Below are positions 48,298-56,819 of a stretch of 64,000 nt of DNA, piece by piece. The translations under genes were made by a program, and so were the position numbers. Position 1 is the first letter of the stretch. Each line of letters begins with the position of its first letter. Under the pieces are notes generated by a model. It searched no databases, was not told the origin of the DNA, and worked only from the letters and a program-made list of their open reading frames with translations. Source of the stretch: a bacterium (GTDB taxonomy: Bacteria > Bacillota > Bacilli > Lactobacillales > Streptococcaceae); assembly GCA_905221115.1 (NCBI GenBank), contig CAJNBX010000006.1, positions 37,285 through 101,284 on the forward strand, in the 5' to 3' direction.

Positions 48298-48960
48298 CTA
48301 ACTTCTAAAGAAAGCCAAATGATATTCTCCATTCAATTTAACTGCTACTTTCTCGTGGATAGACTGATTTTTTAAAGAACAAATTTCTCCATATTTCCAA
48401 CTTTCGTGCTCCCCTGATAATCTAGTGACTGACTTCACTTGATTATCTAAGTTAGCAACTGTAGCACTAAGCTCTTCTTTTGGAATAATTTCTTCAGTAA
48501 TTGTAAATAATTGTTCCCCTATCTTCAACTCTCTGGCTTCTTGCTCATTGATAGCAAATTCTCCTACTAAGCAAACATTAAATAAGTCAGAAACTTTTAT
48601 AAGTTCTTCTTTAGAAATATTATCAAGTAGTTTACATTTATAGAAAGTACTATCAATTTTTATGGCAAATTCTCTATTCTTGGTTTGATATAAGTCACCA
48701 ATCTCCAACAAATCATTCTTTATTTCATCATTGGAATCATCGTAAGATATTTCATAAATATCATAATGATTGCTTACTTTACTTTCAATATCTTCATATA
48801 AAATTAATTGATTAGTTACACCATAATGCTCTCCTTTATAATCAAATCGATTATAACTTGAGTCGAGAAATTTAACATCATACTTCTCATATGTGCATCC
48901 AGTCAATCCAAGTAAACTTAAGAAAAAAATTACGGAAAGATAGATCTTTTTGAATTTCAT
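48298..48960 (-). CDS. Lantibiotic immunity lipoprotein, NisI-like
   Basis: 220 residues. The lipoprotein signal peptide ends LLGLTGCTYEK. The mature part shows the NisI layout of two similar domains: RFDYKGEHYGVTNQ early, and WKYGEICSLKNQSIHEKVAVKLNGEYHLAF at the end. The latter matches NisI (WDYGEIHSIRGKSLTEAFAVEINDDFKLA) closely as I recall it. NisI-type proteins bind the lantibiotic at the membrane and protect the producer. It follows a lanC stub, the same lanC-lanI order as in nisin loci. AGGAGG precedes the ATG. Confidence 0.75.
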   Translation of the reverse strand: MKFKKIYLSVIFFLSLLGLTGCTYEKYDVKFLDSSYNRFDYKGEHYGVTNQLILYEDIESKVSNHYDIYEISYDDSNDEIKNDLLEIGDLYQTKNREFAIKIDSTFYKCKLLDNISKEELIKVSDLFNVCLVGEFAINEQEARELKIGEQLFTITEEIIPKEELSATVANLDNQVKSVTRLSGEHESWKYGEICSLKNQSIHEKVAVKLNGEYHLAFFRS

Positions 48961-48970
48961 AGTTCTCCTC

Positions 48971-49123
48971 CTAATTTTCTATAGTTAAATTATCAAAAAT
49001 CAATAACGCCTCTCTCCAATATGTCTTTACAAACCTATTTTGGATATGAAGTAAAGTCAAAACAATTCCCAAACTTCCATCCAAAAATTTAACACTCCAT
49101 TCATTTCCATCAGAATATATAAT
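48971..49123 (-). pseudogene. C-terminal stub of a lantibiotic cyclase (LanC)
   Basis: Between the lanG stop and lanI, an open frame ending at TAG 48971-48973 reads SDGNEWSVKFLDGSLGIVLT, then LLHIQNRFVKTYWREALLIF. Such a -LDGSLGIVLTL--- helix followed by W-x-x-ALLI is how LanC/NisC cyclases end. The zinc-binding Cys-His part is missing and there is no start codon. Supported by its place directly before lanI. Confidence 0.5.
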
Positions 49124-49785
49124 TAAACACCTTTTCTGCTTACAACTACTAAATTAGCAACAAACAATAATACAACATAAAAAGTTAAAGCTAATAAATT
49201 AGTTGTGCTTCTAAAATTATTTTCTAAAATTATATTAACTGGTAAAATTACTGGAATCCAAAAAATATTAAGAAAAACTTTATTTGTTGCAAATAATATA
49301 AATAAACTTTCTACAACAGCAATAAGTAAATTGCCACCTTTCGCAATAAACAATGTCAATAGCATGTGGAAATGATTTAGCAATATTAGTAATAACCAAC
49401 TAACTATTCCTACGTAAAAATAATATGAAAAGTGTTCTAACTCTATACCTACAACTACCCATAAAGGAATAGTAAGTAAAGATAATAGTAAATCTAACAC
49501 AAAAATTTTCGCTCCCCATATACTGGCTGTATTTCTCGAGCCTTTAATATTCTGATAATTATTAGCATTGATTTCTTGTTCAGATACTAATAAAGTGATT
49601 ATCGTAGTTATCATACAATAGCCTAACATGGGTAAAAAGATAATATTTTCCAATACAATTGTGTTATTTACAGATAATATGTAAATTGGAATTGTCAATA
49701 GTTGTATAGTAGACAAAATCAAAATAATGTATAGTTGATACGAACCTTTAAATTTAATCATTTCACTTTTTAGCAATTGGATCAT
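49123..49785 (-). CDS. Lantibiotic immunity ABC permease, LanG/NisG-like
   Basis: 220 residues, six hydrophobic segments, and an N-terminal MIQLLKSEMIKFKGSYQLYI typical of lantibiotic-immunity permeases. It overlaps the upstream permease by 23 bases. I keep the first start because GGAGG lies 11 bases before it. With LanF and LanE it expels the lantibiotic from the membrane. Confidence 0.78.
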   Translation of the reverse strand: MIQLLKSEMIKFKGSYQLYIILILSTIQLLTIPIYILSVNNTIVLENIIFLPMLGYCMITTIITLLVSEQEINANNYQNIKGSRNTASIWGAKIFVLDLLLSLLTIPLWVVVGIELEHFSYYFYVGIVSWLLLILLNHFHMLLTLFIAKGGNLLIAVVESLFILFATNKVFLNIFWIPVILPVNIILENNFRSTTNLLALTFYVVLLFVANLVVVSRKGV

Positions 49786-50503
49786 TACTTAACCTCCAAT
49801 TTAACATTAACAAAGAAACAATAAATAGAATCAATGATAGAAATACGGTAAATACTACCATTTTAACGTCTGTTACATGATTTGTTAAATCTAAATCTCC
49901 TGACGGTTTTATATACATAAGACTATAAGCAATTTTATAATGATATGTAAAAGGAAAGAAGAACCAAAAGCTACTTTGAGCGATAAAAGGTGCAACCAAA
50001 AAACAAATCAAGGAGTTAATAGATACTAAGATATAGGGGTTGATCCGTTTCGAAAATAGATACAAGAGTGGCAATACCCATATGGATGTTATCGAAATAA
50101 GTACTAAACAAATTAAGTCACCAATTATATTCAATGATATTAAGTCGCCATACAAAAAATTACTTGTAAATAATAATATAGCTAAAAACCATACGTTCGA
50201 AATGAGTAAATCTTTTAATTTTAAAAGTATCTTTACGATATATATTTTTATGCTATCATTTCGAAAGTATATATTCTGGAAGTTTCCTGCAGCTTCTTCT
50301 GCTTCATAATCATATAAAAATAACAATCCAATAAGCGTGTACAAAAAGACGGCTTCCCACCAATATATTGAAAAACTTTCTAGAATACTCGGTCCAACAA
50401 GTAATACAGCTATTAAAATCGACAATCCAGGAGCTATTATCAAGAATTTTTTGGATGTATTTTTTCGCTGTTTTAACCATTCTGATTTAAATATTTTTAT
50501 CAT
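49763..50503 (-). CDS. Lantibiotic immunity ABC permease, LanE/NisE-like
   Basis: 246 residues, six hydrophobic segments, starting MIKIFKSEWLKQRKNTSKKF, the pattern seen at the N-terminus of MutE/EpiE/NisE immunity permeases. ATGA overlap with the ATPase gene upstream. Strongly AT-rich compared with the chromosome around it. Confidence 0.8.
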   Translation of the reverse strand: MIKIFKSEWLKQRKNTSKKFLIIAPGLSILIAVLLVGPSILESFSIYWWEAVFLYTLIGLLFLYDYEAEEAAGNFQNIYFRNDSIKIYIVKILLKLKDLLISNVWFLAILLFTSNFLYGDLISLNIIGDLICLVLISITSIWVLPLLYLFSKRINPYILVSINSLICFLVAPFIAQSSFWFFFPFTYHYKIAYSLMYIKPSGDLDLTNHVTDVKMVVFTVFLSLILFIVSLLMLNWRLSNDPIAKK

Positions 50504-51186
50504 ATTGCGTCACCTCCATGAACAATTCTTATAAATAAAGATTCTAAATCATCACTTTGAACATTCGAACCATCGTAAAAAATTTGACCATCATGTAAAA
50601 TAACAACTTTATCTGCCACTTTACTAACTTCATACAGTTGATGGCTAGATAAAAGAATTGTCATTCCTGATTTCTTTAAAGAAATCATTAAATTCAATAA
50701 TTCCTTTATACCATCTGGATCCAATCCATTGGTAGGTTCATCTAAAATGAGCAAATCTGGACTAGTAATTATTGCCATACCTAATCCCAAACGTTGTTTC
50801 ATACCTAAAGAAAAGCTCCCTGCTTTTTTCTTTCCCGTATTAGATAGCCCAATCAAGTTTAATACTTCATTAATTCGTTCGTCAGAAATGTCATATAACA
50901 ATGCTCTTGTTTTTAAGTTATCATAAGCAGATAAGTTCATGTAGATAGCTGGAGTTTCAATAAGCGCTCCAATCTCATATATACCCGCATTTTTTTTCCC
51001 ATTAAAAATAACCGTACCACTATCAGCATTTTCAAGACCAAAAATAATCTTCATAATTGTTGATTTTCCTGCACCATTAATACCTAATAATCCACAAATA
51101 CTCCCCTCTTTTATTTCAAAAGAAATATTTTTCAGTACTTCTCTATCCTTATATGATTTTCTAAGTTTTTGAACTTGTATATTCAT
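50500..51186 (-). CDS. Lantibiotic immunity ABC ATPase, LanF/NisF-like
   Basis: 228 residues. Walker A GINGAGKST, signature FSLGMKQRLGLGMAI, Walker B LLILDEPTNGLDPDGI, H-loop SSHQL. The E-loop variant and SLGMKQR signature are typical of the BcrA/NisF immunity ATPases. First gene of lanFEG; a LanR-type operator and promoter lie just upstream. AAAGGAGG precedes the ATG. Confidence 0.88.
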   Translation of the reverse strand: MNIQVQKLRKSYKDREVLKNISFEIKEGSICGLLGINGAGKSTIMKIIFGLENADSGTVIFNGKKNAGIYEIGALIETPAIYMNLSAYDNLKTRALLYDISDERINEVLNLIGLSNTGKKKAGSFSLGMKQRLGLGMAIITSPDLLILDEPTNGLDPDGIKELLNLMISLKKSGMTILLSSHQLYEVSKVADKVVILHDGQIFYDGSNVQSDDLESLFIRIVHGGDAI

Positions 51187-51218
51187 AACTATAATTCCTC
51201 CTTTATTTATACTTGTAT

Positions 51219-51250
51219 GTTATACTTTATTTTTCAAAATTTGTTCAGAA
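51219..51250 (-). promoter_or_regulatory. lanFEG promoter with degenerate LanR operator
   Basis: Minus strand TCTGAACAAATTTTGAAAAAT upstream of TATAAC (complement of 51219-51224). Aligned without gaps it matches the three-TCT operator at 54055-54087 at 16 of 21 positions, keeping TCT-N8-T(C/T)T. Confidence 0.6.
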
Positions 51251-51269
51251 TTTCCAATTTTACAAAATT

Positions 51270-51311
51270 AAAAAAATAGACAGTCCTCAATTTAGAAAAC
51301 CATCTATTTTT
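51270..51311 (-). terminator. Terminator between lanK and lanFEG
   Basis: Minus strand AAAATAGA...TCTATTTTTTT, so lanRK and lanFEG form separate transcripts. Confidence 0.7.
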
Positions 51312-51356
51312 ATACATAACTATTATATGGAAGCTATCTAATATATCCTTACAGAA

Positions 51357-52697
51357 TTATTTTTTAATAAGCAACGTCACTTGAGCGCCACCTCTATCTG
51401 GATTTGATAAAAACAATTCTCCTAAATGTCTAGTTGCAACTTGTTTAGCAAATGCTAACCCTAAACCATAGTGCTTATTATTCCTACCTTTATTCTCAGT
51501 ATAAAATAACTTATCTGCATTTAATAAGGACTGTTCAGTAAAAGGCAGACCATTATTCCACACTACAAAATTAATATACTCTGTTTCCTCAATGATAGTA
51601 AGCGTAACTTTTTTTTCTCCAGAACTATATCTTGCTGCATTTGCTAAAATGTTAATTAATGCCCGATTTAAATTAAAGCGATTTCCCTTAAAAAATATTA
51701 ATTTTGTAGTATTAATAATTTTGAAATCAACCTTTGCATTATTCATTACAGATTTTGCTTCTACTGACAGCTCACTTAAAAATTCGGATAAATGTATCTG
51801 TTCTCCATAATCTTTATCTTCAATTAGTAATCTTGAATAATCAATCATTGAACTAAAGTATCTTTCAAAAACTACTATACTGTTATTCATTGACTGAGTG
51901 TATTCCTTCTGTTGAACAGTCAAGTTAGTTAATTCAAGCAACTCTAAATTTCCCTTTAGTACTGTTAAAGGAGTTTTTACATCATGAGCTAATGCACCAA
52001 CTTGAAAAGATAAATCTTCCTTCTCCCTTCTCTCTGATTTGAGTAAATTAGTTAACTCGTCGTCCTTTTGATATAATACAGAAAGAATTTCATCGAACTC
52101 TTGTATTTGAGCAGGAATGTTTTTATCTTTAAATGTTAACTGTCCCATGTTTAAAGTCTTTTTTTGTATGAGGAGAAAATTATTTGAAAATTCTTTTATT
52201 AATCTTGTAAGTGACCAAATGAGTAAAATTGTTTCGATAACGAAGAAAAATAAATAAGAAAATAGATTAAATGAAAAGTGACGCAAATTCGGATTAACAA
52301 ACTCAGGTATCATGGGTTGCCTGACAGTAAGTACAATCTCTGAATTAGCGTAATACCCATAATACACTGCATCATTACTTATGGATTCATTTTTAGCAAA
52401 AACTTCTCGATAGGCTGGCAAATCCTTTTTTTGATAGTTACCCTCTTCAATTGTACCCGTCTTGCGATTAAATACAACATAGTCAAATATAGAGTTATTC
52501 ATTGCTTGGACTACATCACTTAAATTGCTGCTATCACTCACTGAAATTTCCATTTTAGAGCCGTATACATTTAATTGTCCAGTAAAAACAAGTAAATAAG
52601 TAAATATAAAAAATAAAAGTATACTCAGTAACGTACCTGTTACTAGTTCTAAAACAGTCCTTATTATGCGCCCTCTAATTGTACTCTTCTTACTCAT
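51357..52697 (-). CDS. Lantibiotic-sensing histidine kinase, NisK/SpaK-like
   Basis: 446 residues. Two membrane helices (about 12-38 and 140-165) frame an extracellular domain of about 100 residues, as in NisK and SpaK, which bind the lantibiotic outside the cell. Phospho-acceptor VGALAHDVKTPLTVLKGN; N box LINILANAARYSS; G2 HYGLGLAFAKQ. It overlaps the regulator gene by 8 bases. Confidence 0.85.
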   Translation of the reverse strand: MSKKSTIRGRIIRTVLELVTGTLLSILLFFIFTYLLVFTGQLNVYGSKMEISVSDSSNLSDVVQAMNNSIFDYVVFNRKTGTIEEGNYQKKDLPAYREVFAKNESISNDAVYYGYYANSEIVLTVRQPMIPEFVNPNLRHFSFNLFSYLFFFVIETILLIWSLTRLIKEFSNNFLLIQKKTLNMGQLTFKDKNIPAQIQEFDEILSVLYQKDDELTNLLKSERREKEDLSFQVGALAHDVKTPLTVLKGNLELLELTNLTVQQKEYTQSMNNSIVVFERYFSSMIDYSRLLIEDKDYGEQIHLSEFLSELSVEAKSVMNNAKVDFKIINTTKLIFFKGNRFNLNRALINILANAARYSSGEKKVTLTIIEETEYINFVVWNNGLPFTEQSLLNADKLFYTENKGRNNKHYGLGLAFAKQVATRHLGELFLSNPDRGGAQVTLLIKK

Positions 52698-53373
52698 GCC
52701 ACTTGTATCCCATACCTCTAACTGTTTTTATAGGATTAATTCCATACGATGAGAATTTTAATCTTATTTGATAGATATACTCAGATATTGAACGAAAGAG
52801 GGTTTCAGCATCATCATCATAAACATTTTCATATATATCTTGTACAGTAAAAATTTTTCTTGGATTGCTAGATAATAGCTCTATGATATCATATTCCCTA
52901 CTTGTAAAAGCAAGACTATCTCCATTAATACAAACAATTTTTTCTTGTAAATAAATCGTTATTGGGGATAATTCTCGAACAATTTGATTACTTAATTCAC
53001 CTTGTTTGTATCGTTCTTCTCGTTTGAGATTTGCAGCAACTTTGGCAATTAATTGATTGATGCTGAAAGGTTTTGTAATATAGTCATCTCCTCCTAAATT
53101 CAACCCTGATACTATATCATCTTCGGTATCTTTTGCACTAACAAAAATAATAGGAGATCTTACTTTATTTCTAATCTGCTTACAAATTTGCATACCATCT
53201 ATATTAGGCATCATTACATCTAATAAAATCAAATCAAATCCTTTGAAATTATTAATATTGATTGGTACGGTGACTTCTTGATACGTCGTTACCTGATAGT
53301 TTTTCATCTCTAAAATAGTTCGCATCAGTTTCAAAATTTCAAAATCGTCATCTACAACTAATATCTTATACAT
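52690..53373 (-). CDS. Lantibiotic response regulator, NisR/SpaR-like
   Basis: 227 residues. Receiver domain with DDD, Asp in LILLDVMMPNIDG and Lys in YITKPFS; OmpR-type winged helix (LAFTSREYDIIELLSSNP; EYIYQIRLKFSSYGINPIKTVRGMGYKW). Paired with the kinase. NisR-type regulators bind direct TCT repeats with 11-base periodicity, which are present at 54055-54087 and 51228-51250. AGGTG precedes the ATG. Confidence 0.87.
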   Translation of the reverse strand: MYKILVVDDDFEILKLMRTILEMKNYQVTTYQEVTVPININNFKGFDLILLDVMMPNIDGMQICKQIRNKVRSPIIFVSAKDTEDDIVSGLNLGGDDYITKPFSINQLIAKVAANLKREERYKQGELSNQIVRELSPITIYLQEKIVCINGDSLAFTSREYDIIELLSSNPRKIFTVQDIYENVYDDDAETLFRSISEYIYQIRLKFSSYGINPIKTVRGMGYKWHE

Positions 53374-53502
53374 TCTATCACCTCAAAATATTTTAGAGAA
53401 CTATCTGCAAAGCTCCGTATTCTTGACAAAGAATAGTCTCAATACATCAATTTGTAATTGTTCTTTATTTTTTAAATTATATTTTTAAAAAATAGTACAA
53501 AT

Positions 53503-54045
53503 CTATTTTACACTATCTTGAACAAAATTCGTAATATTTAATAATCTAATTTGAGTGCCGTCAATGTCATTACCTATACAGCAATTATCATACAATAATT
53601 TAATTACCTCATCTGGTTGATCTTTCAAATGATATTTCTCAATGATTAACCCAAGTGCTGCTGAAACCTTTGGTGTTGAAATGGATGTCCCATAAGCATA
53701 AGTATATTTCCCTTCAAGTGTCGGTACAATAACCCATTCTTTTTCAAATGTTTTATCATTTGCCCACTGTTCATATCCAACTGTTGCTAGTTTATGACTT
53801 CCTCCTCCTGTTGCATATATATCTATTACATTATTTCCTTTATTTGAAAAACTAGATACAAAATCGTTATCATTTACTGACCCTACTGTTACAACATTGT
53901 CTAATCCCGCAGGAATATCCATAACTTTTCCATCTATATGTGAATAATCCTTCCCCTTAAGTTCTCCAAGGTAATGTTTCAATGATTCTTGATTATTTTA
54001 ATCTAGACCCTCATCACCTAATGAAGAAACAATTATTGAACATTG
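53503..54045 (-). pseudogene. Truncated lantibiotic leader peptidase (LanP/NisP-like subtilisin)
   Basis: The remaining 159-codon frame (53503-53982) contains the subtilisin C-terminal catalytic part: GLDNVVTVGSVNDND, then GTSISTPKVSAALGLI with the active-site serine. The homologous reading continues upstream as SIIVSSLGDEGLD, interrupted by TAA at 53998-54000. The Asp and His of the triad and the signal peptide are gone. It could not cleave a leader. It precedes lanR, as nisP precedes nisR. Confidence 0.75.
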
Positions 54046-54054
54046 ACATTTGAG

Positions 54055-54087
54055 ATTATATCAGAGAAAATTCAGATTTTATTCAGA
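54055..54087 (-). promoter_or_regulatory. Nisin-type LanR operator and promoter (TCT-N8-TCT-N8-TCT)
   Basis: On the minus strand three TCT triplets (87-85, 76-74 and 65-63 of 540xx) are each separated by exactly 8 bases, followed by GA and a consensus TATAAT (54060-54055). This is the architecture of the nisA promoter. It now points directly into the broken lanP, with no precursor gene between, so the lanA gene that it probably served has been deleted. Confidence 0.65.
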
Positions 54088-54238
54088 GAAAAGATTGTCT
54101 ATACAATAAAAACAGTAAGAATAGTTACTGTTGGAGTTTAAATTTAACAAAAATTATCTTTTAAAATTTTTATATTAATACTAGATTTGTTCGGCATCTT
54201 ATTGAATTTTTAACCAGCTAATCTTACTTCAAATAGTA

Positions 54239-54697
54239 TCGAACAAGTCTATTGACGAAACGGGAATCGGCCGCTATCTCTATCATCCTTATGCACGGAC
54301 TCCTAGAGGCAAGAAAGTCTATGAAAAGATTAGAGGACGGCGTTTTGAGCGGAGTTCAATTGTTGTAGGACAAGTAGATGGAGAGTTTATAGCTCCCATG
54401 ATTTACAAAGAAAGTATGACGAGCGACTTCTTTGTGAAATGGTTCAAAACGCAACTCCTACCTGCTTTGAAGACACCTCATATCATTGTCATGGGCAATG
54501 CTAGTTTTCATCCCAAGAACATTTTGGATGAACTCTGCATCCAAGATAGACACTTTTTCTTACCTCTACCACCTTATTCACCAGATTTGAATCCTATTGA
54601 GCAAGCTTGGGCTATCTTAAAAAAGAAATTAACGGATTTATTAAGGGAAGTCCCAAATATTTTTGAATGTTTAGATTGCTTTTTTAAAACTAAATGA
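54239..54697 (+). pseudogene. IS630-family transposase, C-terminal half
   Basis: An open frame with DETGIGRYLYHPYARTPRGK, IIVMGNASFHPKN and LPPYSPDLNPIEQAWAILKKKL: the DDE_3 catalytic core of IS630 transposases, of the type found as IS630-Spn1 in pneumococci. The N-terminal helix-turn-helix half is missing and the DNASFH-type motif reads GNASFH. A defective remnant at the right end of the lantibiotic locus. Confidence 0.85.
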
Positions 54698-54699
54698 CT

Positions 54700-54910
54700 A
54701 TACTATCACGTTCCTGTTCGTATAAACACGATTTCGCTATTCCTTCCTCTTCCGATTCTTATTTCCAGAATCAGACTTAAAACGGTTTATCCCCAAACCG
54801 TTTTAATCCGCTACCTCACGATAGTCAGGATTGGAAATTGTTATTGGCTTCACTGGTAGCCGGTGCCCAAGAAGGACTTACACCTCAGATGAACTACATG
54901 CCCGTCGTAC
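54700..54910 (-). other. Probable 5' fragment of a group II intron (class C-like)
   Basis: Read on the minus strand from 54910 the sequence starts GTACGACGGGCATG (group II introns begin GUGCG). Soon after comes GAGGTGTAAGTCC, a conserved domain I segment, and then several strong helices including AAAACGGTTT-GGGGAT-AAACCGTTTT (54779-54804). It abuts the tail of the nanK terminator, the favoured insertion position of class C introns. It has no reverse transcriptase and is cut off at the IS630 remnant. Confidence 0.5.
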
Positions 54911-54912
54911 CT

Positions 54913-54948
54913 AGAAAATCCTAGTTTGGTTAAACCAAACTAGGATTG
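54913..54948 (-). terminator. nanK terminator (right copy of a duplicated palindrome)
   Basis: Minus strand CAATCCTAGTTTGG-TTTAA-CCAAACTAGGATTTTCTAG; the nanK stop lies in the first arm. It differs from the copy at 47481 only in the loop and tails. Confidence 0.9.
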
Positions 54949-55824
54949 TTTTGTTTTAAAGTGATAATAAGCACCCAACATACCTGCTGTATTTTGGTGA
55001 TGGGCAAATTCTAATCGTGTTTTTTCAGCTAGGCTTGGCACCAAAGCCTCTTTCAAGGCTTTGCGGATCTTGGGTTTGAGGATAGCCTCTTGTCCCATGA
55101 TACCGCCACCGAGAATGACCACCTCTGGATTGGCCACATAGCAAATATTAGCCAGACCTTTCCCAAGGTAATCTACCATCCGATCAATACCAGCCATGCA
55201 AATCTTGTTTCCTTCAGTTGCTTCCTTAAAGATGCGTCGGCCATTCCACTGATCAACATCTTCTCCATGTGCTTCAGCTACATATTTCACTAAAGCTGTT
55301 GTAGAAGCCAAATCTTGGAACGCTCCATCCTGCATATGCATATAACCAACTTCACAGGCCGAATTGCTAAATCCATGGAAGACTTTCCCATCCATAATCA
55401 AGCAACCACCGATACCGGTTCCAATAGTCAAGCAAAGAGTAACACTCGCTCCCTTGCCTGAACCAGATACTGCCTCAGCAAGACCTGCACAGTTGACATC
55501 ATTTTCAATCTCACAAGGAATATTAAAGCTAGTCTCGATTTCCTTCTTGAACTGAGTTCCTGCATAATTTGGAATCTGAGGCCCAGCATAGAAAATCTCA
55601 CCCTTGTCTGGATCCACCATTCCTGCAGAAGAAATGGCAACACCTGCTACTGGGCCTTTTTCTAAATAGCTGGCTACAATATCTTTGGTCTTTTGTAAGA
55701 TATGAGGTCCACCTTTATGCGCCTCTGTTGGCATTTCATGCGATTCAACAAGTTGGCCTTCTTGGTCGATCAAACCATATTTGATGTTGGTTCCACCGAT
55801 ATCAATTGCAACGTAGTGTGTCAT
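54940..55824 (-). CDS. nanK: ROK-family N-acetylmannosamine kinase
   Basis: 294 residues. ATP loops AIDIGGTNIKYGLID and LTIGTGIGGCLI; ENDVNCAGLAEA of the ROK family. The zinc-binding cysteine cluster of many ROK proteins is reduced here (SACEVGYMHM). Position next to the lyase and nanE suggests ManNAc as substrate, giving ManNAc-6-P. AAGGAGG precedes the ATG; last gene of the nan transcript. Confidence 0.9.
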   Translation of the reverse strand: MTHYVAIDIGGTNIKYGLIDQEGQLVESHEMPTEAHKGGPHILQKTKDIVASYLEKGPVAGVAISSAGMVDPDKGEIFYAGPQIPNYAGTQFKKEIETSFNIPCEIENDVNCAGLAEAVSGSGKGASVTLCLTIGTGIGGCLIMDGKVFHGFSNSACEVGYMHMQDGAFQDLASTTALVKYVAEAHGEDVDQWNGRRIFKEATEGNKICMAGIDRMVDYLGKGLANICYVANPEVVILGGGIMGQEAILKPKIRKALKEALVPSLAEKTRLEFAHHQNTAGMLGAYYHFKTKQS

Positions 55825-55841
55825 AAATACCTCCTTATGGA

Positions 55842-56759
55842 TTAGAGGAAGCGCTCCTTGGTTTCACGAATCAAGGCTGCAGCTGCTTCTACGACTGGGC
55901 GATCTTCTTCAGTCACTGGTGTCAATGGTGAACGAACAGAACCAATATTCAAACCTTCATTGATCTTCAAGACTTCCTTAATCACACCATACATATTTCC
56001 ATGTGCAGCAGTCAATTTGCCAATGATTGCATTGATAGCGTATTGCAATTCACGCGCTGTTTCCAAGTCTTTATCAGCAATCAACTGATTGAGTTTCAAG
56101 AAGAGTTCTGGCATAGCACCATAAGTACCACCGATACCAGCTTTAGCTCCCATGAGACGACCACCTAAGAACTGCTCATCTGGACCGTTAAAGACGATGT
56201 GGTCTTCGCCACCAAGGCTGACAAAGGTTTGGATATCTTGAACTGGCATAGAAGAGTTCTTAACACCGATAACACGTGGATTCTTCAACATTTCAGTGTA
56301 AAGACTTGGAGTCAAAGCAACCCCTGCCAATTGAGGAATGTTATAAATCACGTAGTCTGTATTTGGAGCTGCAGAACTGATATCGTTCCAATATTTAGCA
56401 ACTGAGTATTCTGGCAAGCGGAAGTAAATTGGTGGAATCGTTGCAATAGCATCTACTCCCAAGCTTTCAGCATGGCGAGCAAGTTCCATACTATCTTTAG
56501 TATTGTTGCAAGCAACGTGAGCGATAATAGTCAATTTTCCTTTGGCAACTGCCATGACTTCTTCCAAGATTAACTTGCGGTCTTCAACGCTTTGGTAGAT
56601 ACATTCACCAGAAGAACCATTGACATAAAGACCTTGAACACCTTTATCAATGAAGTATCCCACCAAGGCACGCGTACGCTCTGGACTTACTTCTCCTTGA
56701 TCATCATAACATGCGTAGAAGGCTGGAATGACACCTTCGTATTTTTTTAAATCTGACAT
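55842..56759 (-). CDS. nanA: N-acetylneuraminate lyase
   Basis: 305 residues, DHDPS/NAL superfamily. Substrate loop GSSGE (48-52), catalytic Tyr139 in VIYNIPQLAG and Schiff-base Lys167 in RVIGVKNSS. It splits sialic acid to ManNAc and pyruvate. Not to be confused with the sialidase also called NanA in pneumococci. A promoter with a cre-like -35 and a conserved palindrome lies upstream. Confidence 0.93.
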   Translation of the reverse strand: MSDLKKYEGVIPAFYACYDDQGEVSPERTRALVGYFIDKGVQGLYVNGSSGECIYQSVEDRKLILEEVMAVAKGKLTIIAHVACNNTKDSMELARHAESLGVDAIATIPPIYFRLPEYSVAKYWNDISSAAPNTDYVIYNIPQLAGVALTPSLYTEMLKNPRVIGVKNSSMPVQDIQTFVSLGGEDHIVFNGPDEQFLGGRLMGAKAGIGGTYGAMPELFLKLNQLIADKDLETARELQYAINAIIGKLTAAHGNMYGVIKEVLKINEGLNIGSVRSPLTPVTEEDRPVVEAAAALIRETKERFL

Positions 56760-56819
56760 AGATTTTCTCCTAAGATTTCTTTTTTTCTGCTAAAAGCAAG
56801 ATTTATTCTTTACGTGTTT

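Noticed and set aside
53982..53982. TTG start of a 159-residue small serine protease
   Set aside because: The frame lacks the catalytic Asp and His and has LanP-like coding sequence continuing upstream past a stop, so it is a broken gene and not a short intact one.
54781..54921. Short plus-strand frame reading NPLPHDSQDWKLLLASLVAG
   Set aside because: No start codon, no family recognised, and it covers the sequence better explained as intron-like structured RNA on the other strand.
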